Source: JACKHA01 sp041401985
Lineage (GTDB): Bacteria > Planctomycetota > Phycisphaerae > Phycisphaerales > UBA1924
DNA: 64,000 nucleotides
Assembly (NCBI GenBank): GCA_041401985.1
Contig: JAWKTE010000002.1
Coordinates: forward strand, 1-64,000
Direction of reading: 5' to 3'
Part shown: one piece after another, positions 43,527 to 52,603 of the stretch
Layout of the letters: every line of letters starts with the position of its first letter
Numbering within the stretch: position 1 is the stretch's first letter
Notes under the pieces: model-generated
What the model was told of the DNA's origin: nothing
Databases searched by the model: none
What the model saw: only the letters and a program-made list of their open reading frames with translations
Translations under genes and position numbers: made by a program

Positions 43527-43943
43527 TCACCACCGCTGCTCCCGAACCTCCGCCTGCACCTCCTGCAGCACCTCCGCCTCATCGAACAGCATGTCCGCCC
43601 ACGCCTTGGTCTTCTCGTACGTCGCCGCCCACTCAAGCCCCGCCCACCACGGCTGCTCCATGTACACCCGCAGCGTCGTCCACCCCGCCGGCTCCTCCAG
43701 CGGCAGCGGCGCGTCGTAGCTCGCCCCTCGGCGCAGCAACTCCGCCATCACCGCCGCCCGCGGCGACCCGACCGGGAACTCATCCTCCAGCCGGTTCTCG
43801 ATCTCCCCCGCCGACATCCGCGCATGCGCCCCCCGCGACGAACACCCGATCGCGCCGCCAACCAGCAACGCCGCAGCGCCGACGACCAAACCCAGCCGGG
43901 CCAGACGCCGCGAACTCGCTTCCATGCTCCGATTCACATCCAT
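43527..43943 (-). CDS. Small lipoprotein of the MoxR operon
   Basis: 138 aa. Signal peptide with lipobox: LVVGAAALLVGGAIGC, lipidated Cys34. The mature part (about 100 aa) is acidic, with ENRLEDEFPVGSPRAAVMAELLRRGASYDAP, recalling BamE/SmpA-like small envelope domains that start with a GxxxxxVxxxLG turn; this comparison is weak. It ends in a coiled segment (EAEVLQEVQAEVREQRW). It lies 70 bases after moxR on the same strand. An alternative start is ATG at 43925. Function unknown. Confidence 0.75.
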   Translation of the reverse strand: MDVNRSMEASSRRLARLGLVVGAAALLVGGAIGCSSRGAHARMSAGEIENRLEDEFPVGSPRAAVMAELLRRGASYDAPLPLEEPAGWTTLRVYMEQPWWAGLEWAATYEKTKAWADMLFDEAEVLQEVQAEVREQRW

Positions 43944-44012
43944 GCCTTCACCTCCACAAGCCTCTCTCGGCGATCCTCGGCTGTCTCCGCGACCCCTGCG
44001 TACTCCCCGGCC

Positions 44013-45071
44013 CTACCTCGCCCCCGCCGCCGCCAAGCCAACCGGCTCCGTCGGCGTCAACTCCAGAACCTGCCGCACGATGTCGTCCTGCGTCACCCGG
44101 TCCGCCTCGGCCTCGAAGTTCAGCAGCACACGGTGCCGCAGGCTCAGGAGCGCCACGCTCTTGATGTCCGCGTTCGACACGTGGTACCGACCGTCCGTCA
44201 CCGCCTTGACCTTCGCCCCCAGCACCAGCGCCTGGGCCGCACGAGGCGACGCCCCGCACCGCACGTACCGGTTCGTCGGCCCGCTCGCCCCGCCCGCGGC
44301 CATCTTGCCCTCCGGGTGCGTCGCCAGGCACAGACGGGCCGCGTACTCCTTCACGTGCGGCGCGACGACGACACCCCGGATCAGCCGCTGGGCCGCCAGG
44401 ATCCCCGGCCCGTCCAGCACGTTCTTCACCTCCGGCGTCTCGGCCCCGGTCGTCCGGTCCAGGATCGTCATCAGGTCGTCGAGCTGGCTGTACCCCACGT
44501 TGATCTTGAAGATGAACCGGTCCAGCTGCGCCTCGGGCAGCGGGTACGTCCCCTCCTGCTCGATCGGGTTCTGCGTCGCCAGCACGATGAACGGCTGGTC
44601 CAGTTTGTACGTCTGGCCCGCGACCGTCACGCTCCGCTCCTGCATCGCTTCCAGCAATGCCGACTGCGTCTTGGGCGTCGCCCGGTTGATCTCGTCGGCC
44701 AGCACCACCTGCGCGAAGATCGGCCCACGCTGGAACTCGAACCGACGCCGACCCGTCTCGGCGTCCTCCATCACGATGTTCGTCCCGATCACGTCCGCCG
44801 GCATCAGGTCCGGCGTGAACTGGATGCGGGAGAACGGCAGGCTCAGGCACTGCGCCAGCGTCCGCACCAGCAGCGTCTTGCCCAGCCCCGGCACGCCCTC
44901 CAGCAGCACGTTCCCGCCCGCGAACAGCGAGATCAGCACCGCCTCGACCACCTCCGAGTGCCCGACCACGACCTTCCCGACCTCGCCCTTGAGCGTCGAG
45001 AACGTCGCGCGGAACGCCTCGCACTTCTCGCGGACTTCCGCCGGGGTCTTCTCCATCGCCTGCTCGCCCAT
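44013..45071 (-). CDS. MoxR-family AAA+ ATPase
   Basis: 352 aa. Walker A LLEGVPGLGKTLLVRTLA, Walker B VVLADEINRATPKTQSALLEAMQE, sensor 1 FIVLATQNPIEQEGTYPLPEAQLDRF and the C-terminal lid are all present. MoxR ATPases work with DUF58 and VWA proteins as chaperone-like machines. GGAG six bases before the ATG at 45071 decides the start; the open frame begins ten codons earlier within a short-period repeat. The downstream genes in the same direction form its usual partners. Confidence 0.95.
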   Translation of the reverse strand: MGEQAMEKTPAEVREKCEAFRATFSTLKGEVGKVVVGHSEVVEAVLISLFAGGNVLLEGVPGLGKTLLVRTLAQCLSLPFSRIQFTPDLMPADVIGTNIVMEDAETGRRRFEFQRGPIFAQVVLADEINRATPKTQSALLEAMQERSVTVAGQTYKLDQPFIVLATQNPIEQEGTYPLPEAQLDRFIFKINVGYSQLDDLMTILDRTTGAETPEVKNVLDGPGILAAQRLIRGVVVAPHVKEYAARLCLATHPEGKMAAGGASGPTNRYVRCGASPRAAQALVLGAKVKAVTDGRYHVSNADIKSVALLSLRHRVLLNFEAEADRVTQDDIVRQVLELTPTEPVGLAAAGAR

Positions 45072-45086
45072 GTGGTGCTCCAAGAG

Positions 45087-45157
45087 AGTGCTGAGTGCCA
45101 AGTACTGAGTGCTGAGTGATTGTGCTCGATGTCTCGATGCCTCGTGCCTCGATGCCT
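45087..45157. repeat. Two adjoining short-period repeats upstream of moxR
   Basis: 45087-45119 repeats AGTGCTG-like units with a 7-base period (AGTGCTG, AGTGCCA, AGTACTG, AGTGCTG). 45125-45157 repeats CTCGATGC-like units with an 8-base period. Together they fill the gap between the large VWA gene and moxR, and the second reaches the VWA stop codon. Confidence 0.7.
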
Positions 45158-48100
45158 ACTGGTTGTCCTTCTTGTCCTGCTCCGCCTCCCGCTCCCGCAT
45201 CTCTTCCCGCGCCTTCTGCTTCGCCTTCATCAGCCGCGACATGCCCTCATCGGCCGACGGCGCCGCCTTCGGACCCGCCCGCTCCGGCTCCACCGGCCGC
45301 TGACGCCGGCAGGGCCCGACAACTGCTCGGGCGTGAGCGCCACCGGTCCCGCCCGCCGCCTGCTCCGGCGTCGCCTCGAACTTCCGCCTCGCCGTCGCCG
45401 CGTCCCGCTTCGGCGCCTCGCCAATCGGCACCGCCCGCGGCTCGCCCGCCGACGCCCCGCCGCCCGGCGCTTCGCCACCGGCCGCGCCGCCGCCCCGCAG
45501 CCCCTCCTGCGCCTTCTTCCGCGCCGCGTGCAGCGCGCCCAGCGCCGCCCCCGCCGTCGCCTCCCCGCCCCGCAGCCCGCGCACCAGCGCCCGCCACATC
45601 CCCGGGATGTCGATCCGCACACGCCGCACGCCAACATCAACCAGGAACAGCCCCATCGCCACGATCGCCATCGCCAGCCAGATCGACCGCGTCGCCACCG
45701 GCATGTCCAGCCCGTCCCGCGACCACAGGTCAACGTCCTGCCCCGCCGTGTCCAGCGAAAGCACCCGCCCCCCCGTCATCGCCGCCACCTGCAGCAGCAG
45801 CGCCGAGTTGTCCTCCAGCGCCCGGAACTCGTCCGCGTACGGCCGGTTCACCGCAGCCTGGGCCGCACCCTCCACGATCGTCCCGTCCGCCCCCGGCGCC
45901 CGGTACGTCATCCCCAGGATGTACGCCCCCGCCTCCGACGAATCGAACTCCCCCTGGTACCGCCCCGGCCCCACCTGCCGAACCTCAACATCCAGCGCCC
46001 GACCCTCCGGCCCCGCCACCCGCGCATCAAAGTCCGCGAAGTTCAGCGGCTCGCCGTCCGGCCCAACCGCGTCCACCGTCACCACCGTCCGGTCCCCGCG
46101 GTTCTCCGTCGCCACACGCACATCCGCGCTCCCGCTCGGGCGCATCGCCCACCGGATGTGCTGCTCCCAGAACCGCTGGAAGTCGTCCCACCCCACCCAC
46201 GACGCGCCCCAACGGCTCGTCGCGTCGCTCAGGAACGCCACCGACTTGCCCAGCCCATACTGCCAGTGCGCCGCGATCGGGTCGTTCTCCGACCCGCCAC
46301 GCATCGTCACCATCGACAGCCCCTCGCGGTCCGCCGAGATCACATACCCCCGGATCGCCGGCACGCTCGTGATCCCGCGCATCGGCTCCGAACCCGCCGC
46401 CGTCACCGTCGGCGCGAACGGCGTCCCCTCCCAGATCATCGACCGGCGCACCGTCTGCGCCTCTTTCACGAAGATCTGCGGCAGCGTCGTGATCGTCCCC
46501 GGCGTGATGTCGTAGTGGTTCCCCCCCGTCGCCTGCGAGATCAGCGCCATCCGCTGCGAATCGCCCGAGTTGTGCACCCCCAGCCCGACCGTCGAGATCG
46601 TGATCTGCGCCGCCACAAACTGCTGCAGCAGCGACGTCGGCGGCGGGCTCGGATCCCCGTCCGACACGATGATCATGTGCTTCTGCCCCGCGTCCACCGT
46701 CAGCAGGCTCTGGTACGCCATCCGCAGACTCGGCGTGAAGTCCTGCATGTCACCGAACTGCAGCGCGTTGATCGCACGCGTCGCCGCCGTCCGATCCCCG
46801 ACCGGCTGCATCCGGTGCACCCAGCGCGGCGCCGCTCCCCAGTCCACCTCCACGATCCCGATCAGGTCACGCGCCGACAGCGCCCCGACCGCCGCCTCGC
46901 ACACCTGCTTGCCCCAGTGCGGCCCGTTCGGGAACTCCACCGAGTGGATCACCAGCGCCAGCGCCCCCCGCGGCATCTGCCGACGCTGCGGCGGATCGAG
47001 CCGCACCGGCAACGCATCCTCCAGCGGCGAGCCGATCCAACCCCCCGCCCCGAAACTCTCCGGCCCGCCCACCATCACCAGCCCGCCGCCAACATCGTGC
47101 ACGTACCGGCGCAGGTCCTCCTGCTGCCCCTGCGTGAACCCGTACGTGTCCTGGTTGAGCATCAGCACCGCGTCGTAGCCGGACAGTTCCCCGAGATCCG
47201 AAAACGACTCCGCCGGCCCACGCAGCACCGACTCGATCCGCCCCCGCCGCAGCACCTCCATGATGTGCTCGGCCTCCGCCGCCGCGTCCGCGATCACCAG
47301 CACCCGTCCGCGCCCCGCGACGAACGTCACGCCCGTCGCCGTGTTGTTCTCCAGGATGTTGTCCCCGACCGGCACGCCCCCCTGCACCAGCGGCTCGAAC
47401 ACCGCCGTGAACTCCTGCCGCCCCGCCCCGGGATCGGGCACCTGCACCGCCAGCGGGTTCAGCCCCGGCTGCAGCGTGACCTCCAGCCCCGTCGCGGGCG
47501 ACTCCAGATCAAGATCCACAGCCTCGCCGTTGCGCAGCAGCGTCAGCCGCCCCGTGGCCGTCCGCGTCGCCTCCACGAACACCCGCACATTGAGCGTCTC
47601 GCCCATCCGCGCCGTCGCCGGCACCACGATCCGGTCGACGATCACCTCGCTCGCGTACCGATACTCCGCCGGCACCACATCAATCGGGATCCCCGCCGCC
47701 CGCGCCGCCTCCGCCGCCTGCAGCAGGCTCCCGGCCGTCTCGTTCGCGTCCGTGAACAGCACCAGCCGGCTCGCCGCGTCGTTGGGCACCACCGCCAGCG
47801 CGAGCTGCACCGCCTCGGCCAGGTTCGTCCCGTCCGCCGCACCGATCGTCGTGGTCGTCTCCGACTGGCGGTTGTAGGTGCTGGGCAACTGCTGCACATA
47901 CGCGTTCCGCGCCGCCGTCACCGTCCCCAGCCGGTCGCTCGCACGCTGGTGCCGCGCCGCCGCCTGCGCCACCCACTCCCGCGCCCGGCTCTGGGCCTCC
48001 TGCGGCATCGAGCGGCTCGCGTCCAGCACCGCTGTCACCGCCACGTCCTTGGCCTCATCCCGCCACGAAGGCTCCGCAAGCACCACCACCAGCAGCAGCG

Positions 48101-48329
48101 TCACAACCACCCGCACCGCCAGCGCCACCGCCCGCGACGCCCCCCCCAGCCCCGCCAGCGACTTGCGACCCGCCCACAGCACCCAGCCCAGCGTCACCGG
48201 CAACAGCAGCAGCCACTCGGGCCGATCCAGTTGGATCGGCCCCAGCGCCACCGACGCCACGCCGCCCGCAAGCCCAGGCACCGACCGCGCAAGGTCAACC
48301 ACCATCGCCGGGAGGCCAACCACCATCAC
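45156..48329 (-). CDS. 1,057-aa VWA membrane protein (glutamine-amidotransferase-like/BatB-like)
   Basis: Two N-terminal helices (WLLLLPVTLGWVLWAG, VVVTLLLVVVLAEPSW) precede a VWA domain (VTAVLDASRSMPQEAQ) with Leu/Val-rich strands (SRLVLFTDANETAG). A glutamine-amidotransferase-like region follows (RYVHDVGGGLVMVGGPESFGAGGW), then a second VWA-like fold (KHMIIVSDGDPSPPP). Beta-rich segments and a late helix (SIWLAMAIVAMGLFLVDVGVRR) come next. The C-terminal ~150 residues are charged and cytoplasmic (SRLMKAKQKAREEMREREAEQDKK). It is the intact paralogue of 17318-20472. It lies upstream of moxR in the same direction. Function unknown; role in envelope assembly is inferred from partners. Confidence 0.88.
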   Translation of the reverse strand: MMVVGLPAMVVDLARSVPGLAGGVASVALGPIQLDRPEWLLLLPVTLGWVLWAGRKSLAGLGGASRAVALAVRVVVTLLLVVVLAEPSWRDEAKDVAVTAVLDASRSMPQEAQSRAREWVAQAAARHQRASDRLGTVTAARNAYVQQLPSTYNRQSETTTTIGAADGTNLAEAVQLALAVVPNDAASRLVLFTDANETAGSLLQAAEAARAAGIPIDVVPAEYRYASEVIVDRIVVPATARMGETLNVRVFVEATRTATGRLTLLRNGEAVDLDLESPATGLEVTLQPGLNPLAVQVPDPGAGRQEFTAVFEPLVQGGVPVGDNILENNTATGVTFVAGRGRVLVIADAAAEAEHIMEVLRRGRIESVLRGPAESFSDLGELSGYDAVLMLNQDTYGFTQGQQEDLRRYVHDVGGGLVMVGGPESFGAGGWIGSPLEDALPVRLDPPQRRQMPRGALALVIHSVEFPNGPHWGKQVCEAAVGALSARDLIGIVEVDWGAAPRWVHRMQPVGDRTAATRAINALQFGDMQDFTPSLRMAYQSLLTVDAGQKHMIIVSDGDPSPPPTSLLQQFVAAQITISTVGLGVHNSGDSQRMALISQATGGNHYDITPGTITTLPQIFVKEAQTVRRSMIWEGTPFAPTVTAAGSEPMRGITSVPAIRGYVISADREGLSMVTMRGGSENDPIAAHWQYGLGKSVAFLSDATSRWGASWVGWDDFQRFWEQHIRWAMRPSGSADVRVATENRGDRTVVTVDAVGPDGEPLNFADFDARVAGPEGRALDVEVRQVGPGRYQGEFDSSEAGAYILGMTYRAPGADGTIVEGAAQAAVNRPYADEFRALEDNSALLLQVAAMTGGRVLSLDTAGQDVDLWSRDGLDMPVATRSIWLAMAIVAMGLFLVDVGVRRVRIDIPGMWRALVRGLRGGEATAGAALGALHAARKKAQEGLRGGGAAGGEAPGGGASAGEPRAVPIGEAPKRDAATARRKFEATPEQAAGGTGGAHARAVVGPCRRQRPVEPERAGPKAAPSADEGMSRLMKAKQKAREEMREREAEQDKKDNQ

Positions 48330-48345
48330 AGCCCCCCCTCAGAAG

Positions 48346-48366
48346 CCGCGGGGTCCGACCCCGCGG
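48346..48366. repeat. Palindrome CCGCGGGGTC, dispersed copy
   Basis: CCGCGGGGTC-C-GACCCCGCGG preceded by AGAAG. A close relative (arms AAGCCACGGGGTC) lies at 59426-59452. Here it sits just before the start of the 1,057-aa VWA gene and could act as a terminator of the NHL transcript, though the T-run is poor. Confidence 0.6.
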
Positions 48367-48410
48367 TCCTCCCCGACCAACCCCGCCCGCAACCCGCCCC
48401 ATCGCATCGT

Positions 48411-49550
48411 TCACCCCACCTGAGACGCCCGAAACACCCGCGGTTCACGAACCCGCGGCGCATCAAACCCGAAGATCCGGTTGTTCCCCGAGTCCAGCAC
48501 GTACGCCATCTCCCCGATCACCGTCACCGACCACGGCGTCACCAACTCACCCTCCCCATACCCGATCCGCCCATACGACGCCAGCGCATCCCCGGTCGCA
48601 AGATCGATGTGCTGCACCCGCGCGCCCTGCTGCTCCACAACCAGCGCCGTCCCATCCCCCGGCAGATACAGGCCCCACGGATACCGGAACCGCCCCAGTT
48701 CATCCCCCGCCGTCTCCGGCGAGCCGATCCACGCGATCAGTTCCCCATCCAGCGTGAACCGCCCCACGCGGTGGTTGCACGAATCGACGACCACCAACTC
48801 CCGCCGCAGCCCATCGATCCCGATCGCCTGAGGCCGGTTGAACTCAACCCGCTCCGCCGTCTCCCCCGATCCGAACGCGCCGAACGTGAACAGCACGTTG
48901 AACTCAGAGTCCAGGCACGTGATCCGGTCGTTCCCGCCGTATTCCGACACGTACACCCGCTCGACAGCCCCGGCCGCGTCCAGCAGCAGCGCCACGTCCG
49001 TCACATACACGAACTGCCCCGGCGCCTCGCCATACTCCCCGAACCGCGCGAGCACCCGCGCCTCCCGCGGCTCCTGCCCCGGGCCCGGCATCTCGGCGTC
49101 CGCCGCGTCGTACACCAGGATCTGGTGATAGTGCGTGTCGGCCAGCCACACCGCCGCACGCCCGGCATCCCCATCCGCCAGCCCCGGCCCCGCCGCCGGC
49201 CCGATCGTGATCCCCGTCGGCTTGCCCAGCGCGATCGCCGGCATCCGCCACCACGCGCGGCACGCCCCCGTCGCCGCGTCGATCTTCTGCACCCGCCCCG
49301 ACTTGTCCACAACCCACAGCCACGAGCCGCTGGCATCAACCTGCGCATCCATCGCCCGCGGGTACGAGAACTGCCCCGGCGACACCCCGACCTCCCCGAA
49401 GGCCACCCGCACCCGGATCGGCTCCCCAGGCACCGGCGCCGCTTCGCCGCACCCGCCCAGAACCGCCGCCAACCCCGCGAGCGCCGCCACGCCCACAACC
49501 CCCGCAAGCAGGCCGCGCCCTCGCCGAGTTGCCCGCCTTGGAAAACCCAT
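48411..49550 (-). CDS. NHL-repeat lipoprotein
   Basis: 379 aa. Signal peptide with lipobox (AALAGLAAVLGGC, Cys34). The mature protein is a beta-propeller of NHL-type repeats: GVSPGQFSYPRAMDAQ, KPTGITIGPA, EYGEAPGQFVYVTDVAL, RPQAIGIDGLRRELVVVDSCNHRVGRF, GRFRYPWGLYL and ELVTPWSVTVIGEMAYVLDSGNNRIFGF. NHL propellers bind proteins or ligands at the surface. The ATG at 49550 begins the signal peptide; the longer frame upstream is repeat sequence. It is the first gene of the minus-strand block leading into the VWA/MoxR genes. Confidence 0.88.
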   Translation of the reverse strand: MGFPRRATRRGRGLLAGVVGVAALAGLAAVLGGCGEAAPVPGEPIRVRVAFGEVGVSPGQFSYPRAMDAQVDASGSWLWVVDKSGRVQKIDAATGACRAWWRMPAIALGKPTGITIGPAAGPGLADGDAGRAAVWLADTHYHQILVYDAADAEMPGPGQEPREARVLARFGEYGEAPGQFVYVTDVALLLDAAGAVERVYVSEYGGNDRITCLDSEFNVLFTFGAFGSGETAERVEFNRPQAIGIDGLRRELVVVDSCNHRVGRFTLDGELIAWIGSPETAGDELGRFRYPWGLYLPGDGTALVVEQQGARVQHIDLATGDALASYGRIGYGEGELVTPWSVTVIGEMAYVLDSGNNRIFGFDAPRVREPRVFRASQVG

Positions 49551-49598
49551 GGGTCCGCAGATGATAAAGACTGTCGCCGATCCGGGTGGCAATCTGGT

Positions 49599-49621
49599 GG
49601 CACAGGTTTCCAACCTGTGCC
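49599..49621. repeat. 23-bp palindrome, copy 2 of 2
   Basis: Identical to 20847-20869 (arms GGCACAGGTT around TCC), preceded in both loci by GGT. It lies just upstream of the NHL gene. Confidence 0.8.
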
Positions 49622-50337
49622 AGCAGCAGCCTGCCGATCGACCCTGCGTCATCACTCCACGACGGCCCAGACCGGCGCCGCCAACCAGTCGCCCTCCCAC
49701 CTCGGTTCTCCAACGCCTCTGCCTTCCCGTTCTGCCCTACCCCGACACAGACCTCCCAGCCTCGGATGAACCGCTCAAGGTCACGAGGCCCGCGAAAGCC
49801 AGGCGTCTCGAGTGTCACGGCCTCCAGCGGCCGCTCAAGAGTCCGGATCGCTCCATCAAGTCTCCCTCTGTGCTTTGGATCAAGCCAGGACCGCCGAGCT
49901 CCGGCTCAAGCGCAACACCTTCAGTCCCGCCGTCGGGAGGCCGCCCGTTCTCGTACGTTGGACAATCGCGAGTACGCTCAACGAACGGCTCGACGACCAC
50001 CGGAGATCCTCCAGGATGGCGTCGCGGTGCGACGCCAGTTGGTCCGGCGTTCCAAACATCCACTCCGGTACATTCCAGTCCGCGAAGCTCGTTGATGGCC
50101 AGGAGATGGGAAAAGCGGACGCTCCCCATCCTCGGTGAACACCGCGGCGATCGCCGCAAACTCAATCCCGACAAGGGTGCAGCCCGAGCCCGCGTGACTC
50201 AACCCGGAGCGGCACGATAGCTGCATTCCCGTCGTTGACGGACTTCTCATCGCAGCACGCCGGACCGGCGATACCCGAGCAGTTCGAGCATCCCGGCGAG
50301 AAACCGATCCGCGATCTTCACATACTCGCGCTTGGTC
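49622..50337. other. Gap with a possible broken small gene
   Basis: On the minus strand near 50160-49930 a coding-like stretch reads VGIEFAAIAAVFTEDGERPLFP in one frame and, after a shift, ADWNVPEWMFGTPDQLASHRDAI in another. I do not recognise it. A further minus-strand ORF of 30 codons (VTKREYVKIADRFLAGMLEL, about 50340-50248) resembles the N-terminus of small phage-type proteins. Neither is supported enough to call a gene. Confidence 0.35.
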
Positions 50338-51944
50338 ACGCCCTCTCCGGACCAGCCTCCACGCCCCACACCCCAACCCCCCAACCACCGCTGGCACAAG
50401 CCCCCCGCCAATCAGCCACACCGACGCCGCCGCCAGCTCCTCATCACGCTGGAAGTGCAGCAGCGACAGCAGGTGCCGCGCCGAGGTTCTCCACCCCGCC
50501 GGCTGCACGATCACCGCCGACTCGATCTCGTGCACGCTCAGCAGCATCATCCCTACGCCAACCCCGCCCGCCACCAGCCACACCACCGCCCCCGCCGTCC
50601 GCACCCGCCACCACCACCCGCCCGAGCCCTCCATCCGCCTCTGCTCGCGCACCGCCCGCGCTCGCCCCGCATACCCACACGCCCGCGACGGCCGCCACCG
50701 CCCCGAACCGCGCGACGTGCGTGATGACCGAGATCACCGCCGTCAGCGTCACCCAGTCGCCCCGATCCACGACCACGCCGCCAGCGTCCCGCTCCCCACC
50801 AGCACCCCGGCAGCAGCGCGGCTCACCAGCAGCACGCCGACGCACACGCCAACAAGCCGCCGCGCGCCTCCCAGCCCACCGCCACGCACAGCGTGATGCA
50901 CGCGCCCCGCCGCGCCACCATCGCCCCGATCCGCAACGCTCGACCGCACGCCCTCGCCCTGCAGCCGCCAGAACGTCCACAGCGACGCCCGCTCGTGCAG
51001 CGATATCGCAAACAGCACCAGCGGCACGCCAACCCCCAGCACCACCGGCACCGCCGCCGCCCATCCACTTCGCCGCCCGACCACCCGCATCGCCAACCTG
51101 CCCCACATCCCCATCATCCCTCGCCCGTCGCCCGCCAGCCACATACCCCCAACCACCGCCGCCACCACCGTCGGCCACGCCCCGACCCACACCGCCCACC
51201 GCACATCCGCACCCGTCTCGTTCAGCAGCCGCCACAGCCGGATCGCATCCGTCTCCACCTGCGCCAGATGCAGCGGCACCGCCGACCCCAGCATCACCAA
51301 TCCCACCAGCCCCGCGCCCCATCGCGAGTCCAGGCCACACCAGCCGCACCCGCGCACAACGCCCCGCCACCCCGCGTCGTAACCCGCAGATCCTCCAGCA
51401 CCTCCGTCGGCACACGCACAAACCACGCCCCGGCCCCCAGCATCGCCGGCAGCCACCCCCACAACGCCAGCCCCAGCACCGCAAGCACCCACCCCGCCCA
51501 CACCGGCGCATCCGGCCACCCATCCCGCCAGCCCCTCCAGCCCCCCCGCCATCCACGTCCCCGGCCCGCGCACCGAGTTCCACCCGCGTACGCCAGCGTC
51601 GTCGGCAACAGCAACGGCGTCAGGAACACCCCGTGCCACCACGCCCCACGCCGCGCCGCCAGCCACGCGGGCCACGCCCCAAGCCCCATCGCCAGCACAC
51701 CGATCAGCCCCGCCACCCCAACCGTCACCCCAAGCCGCCGCCACCCCGCCCCATCGATCCCCGCCGCCTCCAACCCCGCACGCCCACCCTCACCCGCCAA
51801 CCCGTCAACCACGCCCACCACAACCCCAACCCCAGGCACACCCACCGCCACGCCAACAACCAGCACCAGCACCAACGCCGGCACCCGCCCCCACATCCAC
51901 GCTCGCACACCGCTCAAACCCAACCCCACCTCCACACGCCGCAT
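50338..51944 (-). pseudogene. Binding-protein-dependent ABC permease (iron/thiamine type), many frameshifts
   Basis: Fragments in all three frames assemble into a two-domain permease like FbpB/ThiP: MRRVEVGLGLSGVRAW with LVLVVGVAVGVPGVG, LLLPTTLAYAG, (shift) WNSVRGPGTWM, (shift) WGWLPAMLGAGAWFVRVPTEVLEDLRV, (shift) MLGSAVPLHLAQVETDAIRLWRLLNE and PLVLFAISLHERASLW, (shifts) LTAVISVITHVARFG, and finally MLLSVHEIESAVIVQPAGWRTSARHLLSLLHF. At least four breaks are needed. No ATPase or binding protein is next to it. It is either a decayed gene or a region of poor assembly; the limits are approximate. Confidence 0.7.
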
Positions 51945-51950
51945 CTCGGC

Positions 51951-52006
51951 GTCCCTTCTTTCTCTTCTCTCTTCTCTCGTCTCTGCTCTCTGCCTCTCTC
52001 CCTCCA
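51951..52006. repeat. Pyrimidine-rich short-period tract upstream of accB
   Basis: CTTTCTCTTCTCTCTTCTCTCG-like units with a period near 7 run for about 55 bases, ending about 100 bases before the accB start. Similar to 4721-4795. It might affect promoter structure; no arm partner is seen. Confidence 0.5.
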
Positions 52007-52107
52007 CCCCAGCAACCACCCAATCAGGCTATCATGCCGACCCACGCCGCCGCGCCCCTTCCGTCGCGCCTCGGCCAAGCAACTCGCCCGCCCAGAGGCA
52101 CGCGACC

Positions 52108-52566
52108 ATGATCGATATCCGCAAACTCAAGGAACTCGTCCGCCTCATGGTCGAGAACGACTTGTCCGAACTCGACCTCCAGGACCAGGAAGAAACCGTC
52201 ACGATCAAACGCGGCTCGGCCGCCCCCGTCGTCTCCGCCGCACCCCTGGCCCTCCCCCGCACCGCCGCCGGCGCCCCCGCCGAGGCCGAGCCCGCCGACA
52301 ACGCCGCCCCAGCCTCCGACGCCGGCCTCATCCCGGTCGAGAGCCCCATGGTCGGCACCTTCTACTCCGCCGCCAACCCCGACACCCCGCCCTTCGTGCA
52401 GGTCGGCGCCGCCATCTCCCCCGGCACCGTCGTCTGCCTCATCGAGGCCATGAAGGTCTTCAACGAGATCAAGGCCGAAACCGCCGGCACCGTCGAACGC
52501 GTCCTGGTCAACAACGGCGACGCCGTCGAGTTCGGACAGAAACTCTTTCTGGTCAGGCCCGCCTGA
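52108..52566 (+). CDS. accB: Biotin carboxyl carrier protein of acetyl-CoA carboxylase
   Basis: 152 aa. Carries biotin between the carboxylase and transferase centres of acetyl-CoA carboxylase, the first step of fatty acid synthesis. Biotinylation site Lys116 lies in IEAMKVFNEI. The N-terminal segment (MIDIRKLKELVRLMVENDLSELDLQDQ) binds the biotin carboxylase, and an Ala/Pro-rich linker (residues ~38-75) connects it to the lipoyl-like domain. The stop codon is followed at once by the period-8 arm of the four-helix-bundle element that separates it from accC. Confidence 0.96.
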   Translation: MIDIRKLKELVRLMVENDLSELDLQDQEETVTIKRGSAAPVVSAAPLALPRTAAGAPAEAEPADNAAPASDAGLIPVESPMVGTFYSAANPDTPPFVQVGAAISPGTVVCLIEAMKVFNEIKAETAGTVERVLVNNGDAVEFGQKLFLVRPA

Positions 52567-52603
52567 GAGTGACGCAGTGACCAAGTGACGGAGTGACGAA
52601 GTG
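52567..52603. repeat. Left arm of four-helix-bundle element (period 8)
   Basis: GAGAGTGACGCAGTGACCAA and on: four units of AGTGACGN. It starts at the base after the accB stop. The final AGTG supplies the GTG start codon of the next gene. It pairs with 53055-53091 over about 36 bases with two or three mismatches. Confidence 0.88.

Noticed and set aside
45120..49769. A 1,549-codon plus-strand open frame
   Set aside because: Composition is Arg/Pro/His-rich with no domains; it is antisense to the well-supported VWA and NHL genes. High GC removes stop codons.
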